Below are positions 1 through 8,416 of a DNA stretch of 15,449 nucleotides, piece by piece (the stretch's first letter is position 1; each line of letters starts with the position of its first letter). A model generated the notes under the pieces. The model worked only from the letters and a program-made list of their open reading frames with translations, was not told where the DNA came from and made no database searches. Source of the DNA: Symbiodinium natans. Taxonomy: Eukaryota > Sar > Dinophyceae > Suessiales > Symbiodiniaceae. The stretch spans positions 1 to 15,449 of the forward strand of contig CAJNDS010001520.1 in NCBI GenBank assembly GCA_905221605.1. Direction: 5' to 3'. A program made the translations under genes and the position numbers.

Positions 1-42
1 AGGGGTGGGTGGGGGTGGGGGTTGGGGGTTGGGCGAGGTATG

Positions 43-2480
43 GACCACACCCATGCATGGGCCGTGGACCATGAGCCAAGGGGCCAGGAGCCATGGGTTC
101 AGTGGGGGGCGGGGTGCGTGGGGGTGGGGGTAGGGGTTGGAAGTGTGGGTGGGTGGGGGTGGGGGTTGGGGGTTGGGCGTGGCAGCCTGCGACAGGATGG
201 GGGTGGGGGTTGGGGGTTGGGGTGGAGCAGGGGCCATATATAGGACCAGCATTGGCAGCCATGCAGGTCGAGGGATGAGACTGGGAGCATGGGCCAGACA
301 AAGTTAAAGTCAGCTGAGAAGCCACACCCATGGGCCGTGGACCATGAGCCAATGGGGCCAGGAGCCATGGGTTCAGTGGGGGGCGGGCCCATGACAAGCA
401 CAGGCGGCGGGGAGGGGGGTTGGGCGTGGCAGGGTGCGTAGGGGTGGAGCAGGGGCCATAAATAGGACCAGCATTGGCAGCCATGCAGGTCGAGGGATGA
501 GAGTGGGAGCATGGGCCAGAGGGGGGTAGGCGGAGCTGGAAGGGCGGAGGGCGGAGCGGGCGGAGGGCCCGGGCTTGCACTGGGGCCTTTAAAGTCAGCT
601 GAGAAGCCACACCCATGGGCCGTGGACCATGAGCCAATGGGGCCAGGAGCCATGGGTTCAGTGGGGGGCGGGCCCATGACAAGCACAGGCGGCGGGGCAG
701 GGTGCGCGCGGGGTGGGGTGGGGGTGGAGCATGGCGGGGTGCGTGGGGGGCTTGGGCAGGAAGGGCGGATGGGCGGGGAGCAGGTGCGTGGGTGGTGGGG
801 GTAGGGGCGGAGGGGAGACATGGGGCCAGGAGCCATGGGTCCATGGCCCTGCAGGTCGAGGGATGAAGAATGGGTGCGTGAGGGGTAAGGGGTAGGGAGC
901 TGGGTCCATGAGGGGTAGGTCAAGGGGATGGAGAGTGGGAGCATGGGCCAGAGGAGAGTGGGCGGAGCTGGAAGGGCGGAGGGCGGAGCGGGCGGAGGGC
1001 CGGGCTTGGGCAAGGGGAATGTATGCGGAGCGGGAAGGGCGGATGGGCGGGGAGCCGGTGCGTGGGTGGTGGGGGTAAGGGCGGAGGGGAGCCGTGGGGC
1101 CAGAACCCATGGGTCCATGAGGGGCATGGGCGGCGGGGCAGGGTGCGTGAGGGGTGTGAGGGGTAAGGGGTAGGGAGCTGGGTCCATGAGGGGTAGGTCA
1201 AGGGGATGGAGAGTGGGAGCATGGGCCAGAGGAGAGTGGGCGGAGCTGGAAGGGCGGAGGGCGGAGCGGGCGGAGGGCCCCGCCATGCACTGGGGCCCTT
1301 TAAAGTCAGCTGAAAAGCCACGGGCCAGGAGTCATGGGTTCAGTGAGGGGCGGGGTGCGTGGGGGGTGGGGGTAGGGGTTGGAAGTGTGGGTGGGTGGGG
1401 GTGGGGGTTGGGGGTTGGGGGTGGCAGGATGCGTGCGGTATGGGGGTGGGGGTTGGGGGTTGGGGTGGAGCAGGGGCCATATATAGGACCAGCGTTGGCA
1501 GCCATGCAGGTCGAGGGATGAAGAATGTGACCAACACCAATGGGGCCAGGAGCCATGGGTCCAGTGGGGGGGCGGGGTGCGTGGGTGGTGGGGGTGGGGG
1601 TTGGAAGTGTGGAAAGGGTGGGGTGTTGGGGGTGGGGGTTGGGGGTGGGGGTGGAGCCATGACGCCAGGAGCAAGGGGCCCATGACAAGCACGGGCGGCG
1701 GGGCAGGGTGCGTGCGGGGTGGGGGTGGGGGTTGCGGGTGGGGGTGGAGCAGCTCAAGGGATGAAGAATAGGACGGGCGGAGCGGGCGGAGGGCCCGGGC
1801 ATGCACTGGGCCCTTTAAAGTCACGCCCATGGGCCGTGGACCATGAGCCAATGGGGCCAGGAGCCATGGGTTCTGGGCGTGGCAGGGTGCGTACGGTATG
1901 GGGGTGGGGGTTGGGGGTTGGGGTGGAGCAGGGGCCATATATAGGACCAGCATTGGCAGCCATGCAGGTCGAGGGATGAGAGTGGGAGCATGGGCCAGAG
2001 GGGGGTAGGCGGAGCTGGAAGGGCGGAGGGCGGAGCGGGCGGAGGGCCCGGGCTTGCACTGGGGCCCTGTAAAGTCAGCTGAGAAGCCACACCCATGGGC
2101 CGTGGACCATGAGCCAATGGGGCCAGGAGCCATGGGTTCAGTGGGGGGCGGGCCCATGACAAGCACAGGCGGCGGGGCAGGGGGTTGGGCGTGGCAGGGT
2201 GCGTACGGGATGGGGGTGGGGGTTGGGGGCTGGGGTGGAGCAGGGGCCATTTTCAGGACCAGCATAGGCAGCCACGCAGGTCGAGGGATGAGAGTGGGAG
2301 CATGGGCCAGAGGGGGGTAGGCGGAGCTGGAAGCGGAGGGCCCGGGCTTGCACTGGGGCCCTTTAAAGTCAGCTGAGAAGCCACACCCATGGGCCGTGGA
2401 CCATGAGCCAATGGGGCCAGGAGCCATGGGTTCAGTGGGGGGCGGGCCCATGACAAGCACAGGCGGCGGGGCAGGGTGCG
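43..2480. repeat. Type A units (CCAAT-containing subfamily)
   Basis: These units begin with CCACACCCATGGGCCGTGGA and continue through GACCATGAGCCAATGGGGCC to a GGGGGGCGGGCCCATGACAAG segment. CCAAT occurs at 349, 634, 1848, 2114 and 2408; the first unit, near 77, reads CCAAG instead. The copy at 1813-1830 lacks the CAGCTGAGAAGCCAC part, so CTTTAAAGTCA runs straight into CGCCCATGGG. A perfect 12-bp palindrome CCCATGCATGGG lies at 50-61 in the first copy only. Adjacent copies are about 250-290 bp apart where they are tandem (304 to 588; 1813 to 2067 to 2361). Type B units interrupt the series between about 1300 and 1800. Confidence 0.75.
340..470 (+). promoter_or_regulatory. Promoter-like cluster in array unit (CCAAT, GC boxes, TATA-like)
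   Basis: Seen directly: GAGCCAATGG at 347-356, GGGGGGCGGGCCC near 378-390, GGCGGCGGGGAGG near 405-417, and CCATAAATAGG at 456-466, all in one orientation within 130 bp. GAGCCAATGG fits the NF-Y CCAAT consensus, GGGGCGGG fits a GC box, and ATAAATA fits a TATA element. The same order recurs in the type A unit at 2114-2257, where the AT core is degraded to CCATTTTCAGG. Such motifs also arise by chance in G-rich repeats, and no gene follows, so this is a sequence resemblance only. Confidence 0.2.
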
Positions 2481-5422
2481 CGCGGGGTGGGGTGGGGGTT
2501 GCGGGTGGGGGTGGAGCATGGCGGGGTGCGTGGGGGGCTTGGGCAAGGGGAATGTATGCGGAGCGGGAAGGGCGGATGGGCGGGGAGCGGGTGCGTGGGT
2601 GGTGGGGGTAGGGGCGGAGGGGAGACATGGGGCCAGGAGCCATGGGTCCATGGCCCTGCAGGTCGAGGGATGAAGAATGGGAGGGGTAAGGGGTAGGGAG
2701 CTGGGTCCATGAGGGGTAGGTCAAGGGGATGGAGAGTGGGAGCATGGGCCAGAGGAGAGTGGGCGGAGCTGGAAGGGCGGAGGGCGGAGCGGGCGGAGGG
2801 CCCGGGCACGCACGGGGCCCTTTAAAGTCAGCTGAAAAGCCACGGGCCAGGAGCCATTGGGTTCAGTGGGGGGCGGGGTGCGTGGGGGGTGGGGGTAGGG
2901 GTTGGAAGTGTGGGTGGGTGGGGGTGGGGGTTGGGGGTTGGGGGTGGCACGGTATGGGGGTGGGGGTTGGGGGTTGGGGTGGAGCAGGGGCCATACATAG
3001 GACCAGCGTTGGCAGCCATGCAGGTCGAGTAATGAAGAATGTGACCAACACCAATGGGGCCAGGAGCCATGGGTCCAGTGGGGGGGCGGGGTGCGTGGGT
3101 GGTGGGGGTGGGGGTTGGAAGTGTGGAAAGGGTGGGGTGTTGGGGGTGGGCATGACGCCAGGAGCAAGGGGCCCATGACAAGCACGGGCGGCGGGGCAGG
3201 GTGCGTGCGGGGTGGGGGTGGGGGTTGCGGGTGGGGGTGGAGCAGCTCAAGGGATGAAGAATAGGACCAGGAGCCATGGGTCATGAAAAGCATGGCGGGA
3301 TGCGTGGGGGGCTTGGGCAAGGGGAATGTATGCGGAGCGGGAAGGGCGGATGGGCGGGGAGCGGGTGCGTGGGTGGTGGGGGTAAGGGCGGAGGGGAGCC
3401 GTGGGGCCAGGGGCATGGGCGGCGGGGCAGGGTGCGTGAGGGGTGTGAGGGGTAAGGGGTAGGGAGCTGGGTCCATGAGGGGTAGGTCAAGGGGATGGAG
3501 AGTGGGAGCATGGGCCAGAGGAGAGTGGGCGGAGCTGGAAGGGCGGAGGGCGGAGCGGGCGGAGGGCCCGGGCATGCACTGGCGCCCTTTAAAGTCAGCT
3601 GAAACGCCACGGGCCAGGAGCCATGGGTTCAGTGGGTGGGGGGTGGGGAAGGGGTTGGAAGTGTGGGTGGGTGGGGGTGGGGGTTGGGGGTTGGGGGTGG
3701 CAGGATGCGTACGGTATGGGGGTGGGGGTTGGGGGTTGGGGTGGAGCAGGGGCCATAATAGGACCAGCGTTGGCAGCCACGCAGGTCGAGGGATGAAGAA
3801 TGTGACCAACACCAATGGGGCCAGGAGCCATGGGTCCAGTGGGGGGGCGGGGTGCGTGGGTGGTGGGAGTGGGGGTTGGAAGTGTGGAAAGGGTGGGGTG
3901 TTGGGGATGGGGGTTGGGGGTGGGGGTGGAGCCATGACGGGCCCAGGACAAGCACGGGCGGGGAGCGGGTGCGTGGGTGGTGGGGGTAAGGGCGGAGGGG
4001 AGCCGTGGGGCCAGAACCCATGGGTCCATGAGGGGCATGGGCGGCGGGGCAGGGTGCGTGAGGGGTGTGAGGGGTAAGGGGTAGGGAGCTGGGTCCATGA
4101 GGGGTAGGTCAAGGGGATGGACAGTGGGAGCATGGGCCAGAGGAGAGTGGGCGGAGCTGGAAGGGCGGAGGGCGGAGCGGGCGGAGGGCCCGGGCATGCA
4201 CTGGGGCCCTTTAAAGTCAGCTGAAAAGTGACGGGCCAGGAGCCATGGGTTCAGTGGGGGGCGGGGTGCGTGGGGGGTGGGGGTAGGGGTTGGAAGTGTG
4301 GGTGGGTGGGGGTGGGGGTTGGGGGTTGGGGGTGGCAGGATGCGTACGGTATGGGGGTGGGGGTTGGGGGTTGGGGTGGAGCAGGGGCCATAATAGGACC
4401 AGCGTTGGCAGCCGCAGGTCGAGGGATGAATGGGGCCCTTTAAAGTCAGCTGAAAAGCCACGGGCCAGGAGCCATGGGTTCAGTGGGGGGCGGGGTGCGT
4501 GGGGGGTGGGGGTAGGGGTTGGAAGTGTGGGTGGGTGGGGGTGGGGGTTGGGGGTTGGGGGTGGCAGGATGCGTACGGTATGGGGGTGGGGGTTGGGGGT
4601 TGGGGGAGCTGGAAGGGCGGAGGGCGGAGCGGGCGGAGGGCCCGAACATGCACTGGGGCCCTTTAAAGTCAGCTGAAAAGCCACGGGCCAGGAGCCATGG
4701 GTTCAGTGGGGGGCGGGGTGCGTGGGGGTAGGGGTTGGAAGTGTGGGTGGGTGGGGGTGGGGGTTGGGGGTTGGGGGTGGCAGGATGCGTACGGTATGGG
4801 GGTGGGGGTTGGGGGTTGGGGTGGAGTAGGGGCCATAATAGGGTTGGAAGTGTGGAAAGGGTGGGGTGTTGGGGGTGGGGGTTGGGGGTGGGGGTGGAGC
4901 CATGACGCCAGGAGCAAGGGGCCCATGACAAGCACGGGCGGCGGGGCAGGGTGCGTGCGGGGGGTGGAGCCATGACGCCAGGAGCAAGGGGCCCATGTCA
5001 AGCACGGGCGGCGGGGCAGGGTGCGTGTGGGGTGGGGGTGGGAGTTGCGGGTGGGGGTGGAGCAGCTCAAGGGATGAAGAATAGGACCAGGAGCCATGGG
5101 TCCATGAAAAGCATGGCGGGGTGCGTGGGGGGCTTGGGCAAGGGGAATGTATGCGGAGCGGGAAGGGCGGATGGGCGGGGAGCGGGTGCGTGGGTGGTGG
5201 GGGTAGGGGCAGACATGGGGCCAGGAGCCATGGGTCCATGGCCCTGCAGGTCGAGGGATGAAGAATGGGTGCGTGAGGGGTAAGGGGCAGGGAGCTGGGT
5301 CCATGAGGGGTCGGTCAAGGGGATGGAGAGTGGGAGCATGGGCCAGAGGAGAGTGGGCGGAGCTGGAAGGGCGGAGGGCGGAGCGGGCGGAGGGCCCGGG
5401 CATGCACTGGGGCCCTTTAAAG
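587..5422. repeat. CTTTAAAG landmark module, 11 copies
   Basis: The consensus is GGCGGAGGGCCCGGGC, then TGCACTGGGGCCCTTTAAAG, then TCAGCTGA. Core positions are 587, 1298, 1813, 2067 (variant CTGTAAAG), 2361, 2820, 3587, 4209, 4438, 4661 and 5415. A decayed version, GTTAAAGTCAGCTGAG, lies at about 303. Upstream sits a GC-rich block, GGAGCTGGAAGGGCGGAGGG, which is missing at 4438 and shortened near 2330. TTTAAA within G-rich DNA is a second AT island per unit. Gaps between successive cores are about 711, 515, 254, 294, 459, 767, 622, 229, 223 and 754 bp, which shows the irregular higher-order structure. Confidence 0.75.
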
Positions 5423-5700
5423 TCAGCTGAAAAGCCACGGGCCAGGAGCCATGGGTTCAGTGGGGGGCGGGGTGCGTGGGGGGTGTGGAAGTGTGGGTGG
5501 GTGGGGGTGGGGGTTGGGGGTTGGGGGTGGCAGGATGCGTACGGTATGGGGGTGGGGGTTGGGGGTTGGGGTGGAGCAGGGGCCATAATAGGACCAGCGT
5601 TGGCAGCCATGCAGGTCGAGGGATGAAGAATGTGACCAACACCAATGGCCAGGAGCCATGGGTCCAGTGAGGGGGCGGGGTGCGTGGGTGGTGGGAGTGG
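1305..5700. repeat. Type B units (GGTTGGAAGTGTGG subfamily)
   Basis: Type B units follow CTTTAAAGTCAGCTGAAAAG and start near 1305, 2827, 3594, 4216, 4445, 4668 and 5422. They carry a GGGGTAGGGGTTGGAAGTGTG block, then a long GGGGGTTGGGGGTTGGGG stretch and a GGCAGGATGCGTACGGTATG block. Most continue into the AT-core module. Three consecutive units (4209, 4438, 4661) are only 223-229 bp apart, a short simple-tandem patch inside the mosaic. The unit at 3594 reads GAAACGCC and the one at 4216 reads AAAAGTGACG where the others read AAAAGCCACG. Confidence 0.75.
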
Positions 5701-6292
5701 GGGTTGGAAGTGTGGAAAGGGTGGGGTGTTGGGGGTGGGGGTTGGGGGTGGGGGTGGAGCCATGACGCCAGGAGCAAGGGGCCCATGACAAGCACGGGCG
5801 GGGAGCGGGTGCGTGGGTGGTGGGGGTAAGGGCGGAGGGGAGCCGTGGGGCCAGAACCCATGGGTCCATGAGGGGCATGGGCGGCGGGGCAGGGTGCGTG
5901 AGGGGTGTGAGGGTTGGAAGTGTGGGTGGGTGGGGGTGGGGGTTGGGGGTTGGGGGTGGCAGGATGCGTACGGTATGGGGGTGGGGGTTGGGGGTTGGGG
6001 TGGAGCAGGGGCCATATATAGGACCAGCGTTGGCAGCCATGCAGGTCGAGGGATGAAGAATGTGACCAACACCAATGGGGCCAGGAGCCATGGGTCCAGT
6101 GGGGGGGCGGGGTGCGTGGGTGGTGGGGGTGGGGGTTGGAAGTGTGGAAAGGGTGGGGTGTTGGGGGTGGGGGTTGGGGGTGGGGGTGGAGCCATGACGC
6201 CAGGAGCAAGGGGCCCATGACAAGCACGGGCGGCGGGGCAGGGTGCGTGCGGGGTGGGTGGGGGTTGCGGGTGGGGGTGGAGCAGCTGATGA
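1515..6292. repeat. CCAACACCAATGG / GTGTGGAAAGGGTGG module
   Basis: This module begins GATGAAGAATGTGACCAACA and continues with CCAATGGGGCCAGGAGCC. It then runs through TTGGAAGTGTGGAAAGGGTG and GAGCCATGACGCCAGGAGCA to GCAGCTCAAGGGATGAAG. Copies start near 1520, 3035, 3800, 5628 and 6055; a headless copy starts near 4843. The second half is duplicated at 4890-5010: GGTGGAGCCATGACGCCAGG occurs twice about 70 bp apart. In the last copy (about 6283) CAGCTCAAGGGATGAAG is shortened to CAGCTGATGAAG. In the copies at 3940 and 5795 the module is cut and joined to the GGGGAGCGGGTGCGTGGG module. Confidence 0.7.
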
Positions 6293-6563
6293 AGAATGGG
6301 ATCAGGAGCCATGGGTGCATGAAAAGCATGGCGGGGTGTGTGGGGGGCTTGGGCAAGGGAATGTATGCGGAGCGGGAAGGGCGGATGGGCGGGGAGCGGG
6401 TGCGTGGGTGGTGGGGGTAGGGGCGGAGGGGAGCCATGGGCCAGGAGCCATGGGTCCATGAGGGGCATGGGCGGCGGGGCAGGGTGCGTGAGGGGTAAGG
6501 GGTAGGGAGCTGGGTCCATGAGGGGTAGGTCAAGGGGATGGAGAGTGGGAGCATGGGCCAGAG

Positions 6564-7000
6564 CTTTGGATGGGGTGGAGTAGGTGGTAGGGGCAATGGG
6601 TCTTCACTGACGCCGCCCCCGGCTGGGGTCGGCGGATAAGGTTTAGGGTCTGTGTTTTTCCGGCTTGGAGCTCAGCCCCGGTTTCAAGAAGGCTTGTACT
6701 TTGAGGAAGTTGCGCCTAGAAGGGGTGAAACACGTATGCTCACCAGCACCTCATGAGCGTGGTTCAGGGTTCTCCTTGCTCATCCCGGAACATACAGGTG
6801 CTTGGAGTCTCCCGCAACACTTGATGAGCAACCCAAACTTCAAGCTCCAACCCACATCCCTCAAAGCCCAAGAAGCCCTGAAACCTCACAACCCCATATG
6901 CCTTCATGCCCTAGAACCCTAAACCCCTTCGCGCCCTAACGCCCTCCAATCCAAAAACCCGAAGACCCCCAAAGCCCTAAACATCCCAAAGGCGGCCCTC
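6564..7000. other. Transition segment between G-rich array and telomere-like domain
   Basis: Composition changes abruptly at 6564, from G-rich to mixed. Bases 6591-6701 form a short plus-strand frame containing QWVFTDAAPGWG, discussed as a possible RNase H remnant. An 85-codon plus-strand frame at 6665-6922 matches nothing I recognise and its end runs into C-rich, telomere-like sequence, so I do not call a gene. From about 6830 the sequence becomes rich in short C-runs spaced by A-rich triplets (for example CCCTAGAACCCTAAACCCC near 6909-6927). I take this as strongly decayed CCCTAAA repeat leading into the clearer tract at 7001. Confidence 0.6.
6591..6701 (+). pseudogene. Possible retroelement RNase H remnant (very short)
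   Basis: The frame opens right after a TAG at 6588-6590 and closes with a stop at about 6702. Its first residues include QWVFTDAAPGWG (6594-6629). RNase H domains of retrotransposons start with a strand of the form TDAS followed by a G-W-G turn, and the aspartate here would be the first catalytic residue. The following residues do not continue the domain in any way I recognise, and there is no reverse transcriptase nearby. It may be a broken fragment at a repeat boundary, or a chance match over about 12 residues. The low confidence reflects that. Confidence 0.2.
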
Positions 7001-7078
7001 AAATCCCTAAACCCTAAACGGCAAACCCTAAAACCCTAAAACCCTAAACCCTAAACTCTAAACCCTAAAGCCTAAACC
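7001..7078 (-). repeat. Interstitial telomere-like tract, CCCTAAA orientation
   Basis: About ten imperfect heptamers on the plus strand as CCCTAAA, with extra A residues (CCCTAAAA) and variants such as CTCTAAA and GCCTAAA. It is continuous on the left with still more decayed copies from about 6909. It forms the left cap of the 7079-7305 island. Confidence 0.85.
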
Positions 7079-7190
7079 GCCAACACGCCTGCAAGCCCAA
7101 GTTCTCAGGACTGCAGGTGGCGATGGCAAACCCCGCCGCAGGGGGCACGTTTGAAGCCTTCTACCTGGGTTGAGACACTTAGTAGTAGAG

Positions 7191-7270
7191 TAGGTAACCT
7201 TTAACCTTTTTGGGTTAATATAATTCCCCTTATAATCCCAAAGGTTAACCTTTAATTCCCCTAGGTTACT
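7191..7270. repeat. AT-rich imperfect inverted repeat (TAGGTAACCTTT family)
   Basis: The left arm TTAACCTTTTTGGG (7201-7214) pairs with CCCAAAGGTTAA (7237-7248), with two extra T in the left arm. An outer AGGTAACCT (7192-7200) faces CTAGGTTACT (7261-7270). The loop is AT-rich (TTAATATAATTCCCC). A related copy starts at 9321: TAGGTAACCTTT is identical, followed after a short gap by CCTTTTTGG. The terminal CCTAGGTTACT also occurs at 7455-7465. The structure is like a small non-autonomous inverted-repeat element, but I cannot define target-site duplications. Confidence 0.45.
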
Positions 7271-7305
7271 GGACAACTAAGGACAAGCTTATCAAAAGCT
7301 CCCTG

Positions 7306-7345
7306 TTTGGGGTTTAGGGTTTGGGTTTTAGGGTTTAGAGTTTAG
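7306..7345 (+). repeat. Interstitial telomere-like tract, TTTAGGG orientation
   Basis: About five degenerate heptamers (GGGTTTAGGG, TTTTAGGG, TTTAGAG). It caps the right side of the 7079-7305 island, so that island is flanked by telomeric repeats in inverted orientation. Confidence 0.8.
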
Positions 7346-7473
7346 TAATTTAAGGCTCAGGGTTCACACCGGAGAGCAACAATTGGGTACGGTCCAACAT
7401 CGTTCAGGCTCCCTTATATGCCCCTTTAAACCTAAAAAAGGCATCCTTTGTGTTCCTAGGTTACTCTTGGGCC

Positions 7474-7500
7474 ACCCTAAACCCTACACCCCAAACCCTT
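7474..7500 (-). repeat. Short CCCTAAA-type tract
   Basis: ACCCTAAACCCTACACCCC followed by AAACCC: three to four degenerate heptamers. Together with 7638-7662 it brackets an island of about 137 bp (7501-7637) with no recognisable content. An 89-codon plus-strand frame (7383-7652) crosses both this tract and the next, so it is not a credible gene. Confidence 0.65.
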
Positions 7501-7637
7501 TTCTATGTTATGGTACCCAAAAAAACGAAGTTTTTGCCAGGACATGTTCCCCTACAAGAGTGCCTTGGGACGCTTTGACAGCACTGGGGCCTTCCTTCTG
7601 TTGCCAAGGTCAGGTTTTTAGAGTTGAGGTTCAAACA

Positions 7638-7662
7638 GGGTTTAGGGTTTAGGGTTTAGGGG
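7638..7662 (+). repeat. Short TTTAGGG tract
   Basis: Three clean TTTAGGG heptamers preceded by GGG. The sequence to 7798 is a non-repetitive island of about 136 bp with no recognised element. Confidence 0.85.
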
Positions 7663-7798
7663 GATTGCAAGGATATGTAGGCAGCAGCGTGCGTCTTGCG
7701 GACGGCATGTGATTTTCAGTTTCGTGAATTTTCATTCATATGGTTGTAGGATTTGGCGGTTAAGTCTTAGCTGTCCGCAATATCCACAAGTTGACTTA

Positions 7799-7840
7799 AC
7801 CCTAAACCCTAAGCCCTACACCCTAAACCCTAAGCCCTAA
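7799..7840 (-). repeat. CCCTAAA/CCCTAAG tract
   Basis: Six heptamers in which CCCTAAA alternates irregularly with CCCTAAG and CCCTACA. A further fragment, CCCTAAACCCC, lies at 7914-7924 inside the following island. Confidence 0.8.
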
Positions 7841-7974
7841 GCGCCTGTAAGCGTTTCCGCAGATAAGGGGCAGAGGATCGGTATGCTCGTGATTATTTGC
7901 CGTCCCTAATATCCCTAAACCCCAAATCTGCGACCGGCTCGCTTGTCAGCATCGCCCCCTAAACTTACAAGGGG

Positions 7975-8050
7975 TGTAGGGCTTTAGGGTTACCACTCTA
8001 AAATTAACAGGGGGTTTAGGGGTTTAAGGGTTTTAGGGTGTGAGGTTTAG
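7975..8050 (+). repeat. Degenerate TTTAGGG tract
   Basis: Scattered TTTAGGG-like words (GTAGGGCTTTAGGG, GGGGGTTTAGGGG, GGGTTTTAGGG) are separated by unrelated bases. Up to 8258 there are isolated remnants in both orientations (TACCCTAAACC near 8131, CAGGGTTTGTAGGGC near 8150) and otherwise nothing recognisable. Confidence 0.65.
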
Positions 8051-8259
8051 GACCCAGAACCTACTTTTTTTGCTTATAAGAGCTTTTCCAGTAATAACTT
8101 ACGAAACGGTAGGTTTGGGCTCTTAAGGTATACCCTAAACCACAAGCTTCAGGGTTTGTAGGGCTTCGGTGGTGCGTGCTACCATGTACAAGTCGCACGT
8201 ATCGGGCCATCTATTAATGTTGGGCGCGGTGTAGGTGCATGGTTTTGCGAGGGCTTACT

Positions 8260-8294
8260 AAACCCTAAACCCTAAACCCTAAACCCTAAACCCC
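8260..8294 (-). repeat. CCCTAAA tract, five copies
   Basis: Four perfect heptamers followed by AAACCCC. The adjoining 90-bp island (8295-8384) ends with CCCCTCAATTAAGG, which resembles the TTAATTAA-centred dispersed element described at 11410 and 13594. Confidence 0.9.
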
Positions 8295-8386
8295 AAAATC
8301 CCAAAAAAACCTCCATGTTCTTGGACCCGATGTCCGAAGCGGGGCGTCAGAGCCCACAAACATCGCAAAACCCCTCAATTAAGGAT

Positions 8387-8416
8387 TTTAGGGTTTAGGG
8401 TTTAGGGTTTAGGGGT
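8387..8416 (+). repeat. TTTAGGG tract, four copies
   Basis: Four TTTAGGG copies, the last with an extra G. It is the right cap of the 90-bp island. Confidence 0.9.

Larger units (their letters stand above)
234..6022. repeat. AT-core module, 11 copies (CCATATATAGG / CCATAATAGG)
   Basis: The module context is GGTGGAGCAGGGGCC, the AT core, then ACCAGCRTTGGCAGCCATGC and AGGTCGAGGGATGA. Core copies: CCATATATAGG at 234-244, 1477-1487, 1935-1945 and 6012-6022; CCATAAATAGG at 456-466; CCATACATAGG at 2991-3001; CCATTTTCAGG at 2247-2257; CCATAATAGG at 3753-3762, 4388-4397, 4833-4842 and 5583-5592. The one-base difference between the 10- and 11-base cores shifts any reading frame through the module. 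The copy at 4833 is truncated and joins directly to GTTGGAAGTGTGG. The core is AT-rich in an otherwise almost A/T-free setting. It resembles a TATA element, and the 10-base form also fits CC(A/T)6GG, the CArG box bound by MADS-domain proteins. Function is inference only. Confidence 0.7.
735..6560. repeat. GGGGAATGTATGCGG / AGGGGTAAGGGGTAGGG module
   Basis: This module runs GGCTTGGGCAAGGGGAATGT, ATGCGGAGCGGGAAGGGCGG, a GGTGCGTGGGTGGTGGGGGT segment, then GTGAGGGGTAAGGGGTAGGG and AGCTGGGTCCATGAGGGG. Copies are seen near 748 (internally deleted), 1005, 2538, 3312, 5136 and 6350. The tail segment also occurs joined to other modules near 1145, 3430, 4055 and 6488. The copy at 6488-6560 is the last module of the whole array. 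It breaks off after GAGCATGGGCCAGAG, where every other copy continues with a GAGAGTGGG or GGGGGTAGG block. Confidence 0.7.
1..6563. repeat. G-rich composite minisatellite array (mosaic of shuffled modules)
   Basis: The whole stretch is built from a small set of recurring blocks. Shared joints include GGCCAGGAGCCATGGGT, GGGCGGGGTGCGTG and GGTCGAGGGATGA. The plus strand is extremely G-rich, with many runs of four to seven G. Landmark CTTTAAAG copies lie 223 to about 770 bp apart, so this is not a simple tandem repeat but modules combined in varying order. Copies look nearly identical by eye, which suggests recent amplification or gene conversion. Two subfamilies are visible. Type A has CAGCTGAGAAGCCACACC and lies mainly in 1-2.6 kb. 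Type B has CAGCTGAAAAGCCACGGG and lies in 1.3-5.5 kb. The left edge is cut by the window. The right edge breaks off inside a module at GGGCCAGAG. I see no transposase, target-site duplication or terminal repeat, so its origin is unknown. Confidence 0.93.

Noticed and set aside
3475-4077. 200-codon plus-strand glycine-rich frame, with GAGCCATGGGT looking like a good start context
   Set aside because: The ATGG context is part of the repeat and occurs dozens of times, frames end at random module joints, and composition alone explains the glycine runs.
4669-6519. 616-codon minus-strand frame (and similar frames of 395, 479, 470 and 379 codons) as an extensin-like proline-rich protein
   Set aside because: Overlapping frames in other phases are equally open, the peptide is only repeat translation, module copies contain single-base indels, and there is no signal peptide, regular Ser-Pro motif or start context that sets one frame apart.
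1-6563. Array as a cluster of rRNA spacer promoters or a centromeric satellite
   Set aside because: No rRNA sequence is present, the unit length is irregular, and nothing marks a centromere, so the resemblance to spacer repeats is too general to claim.
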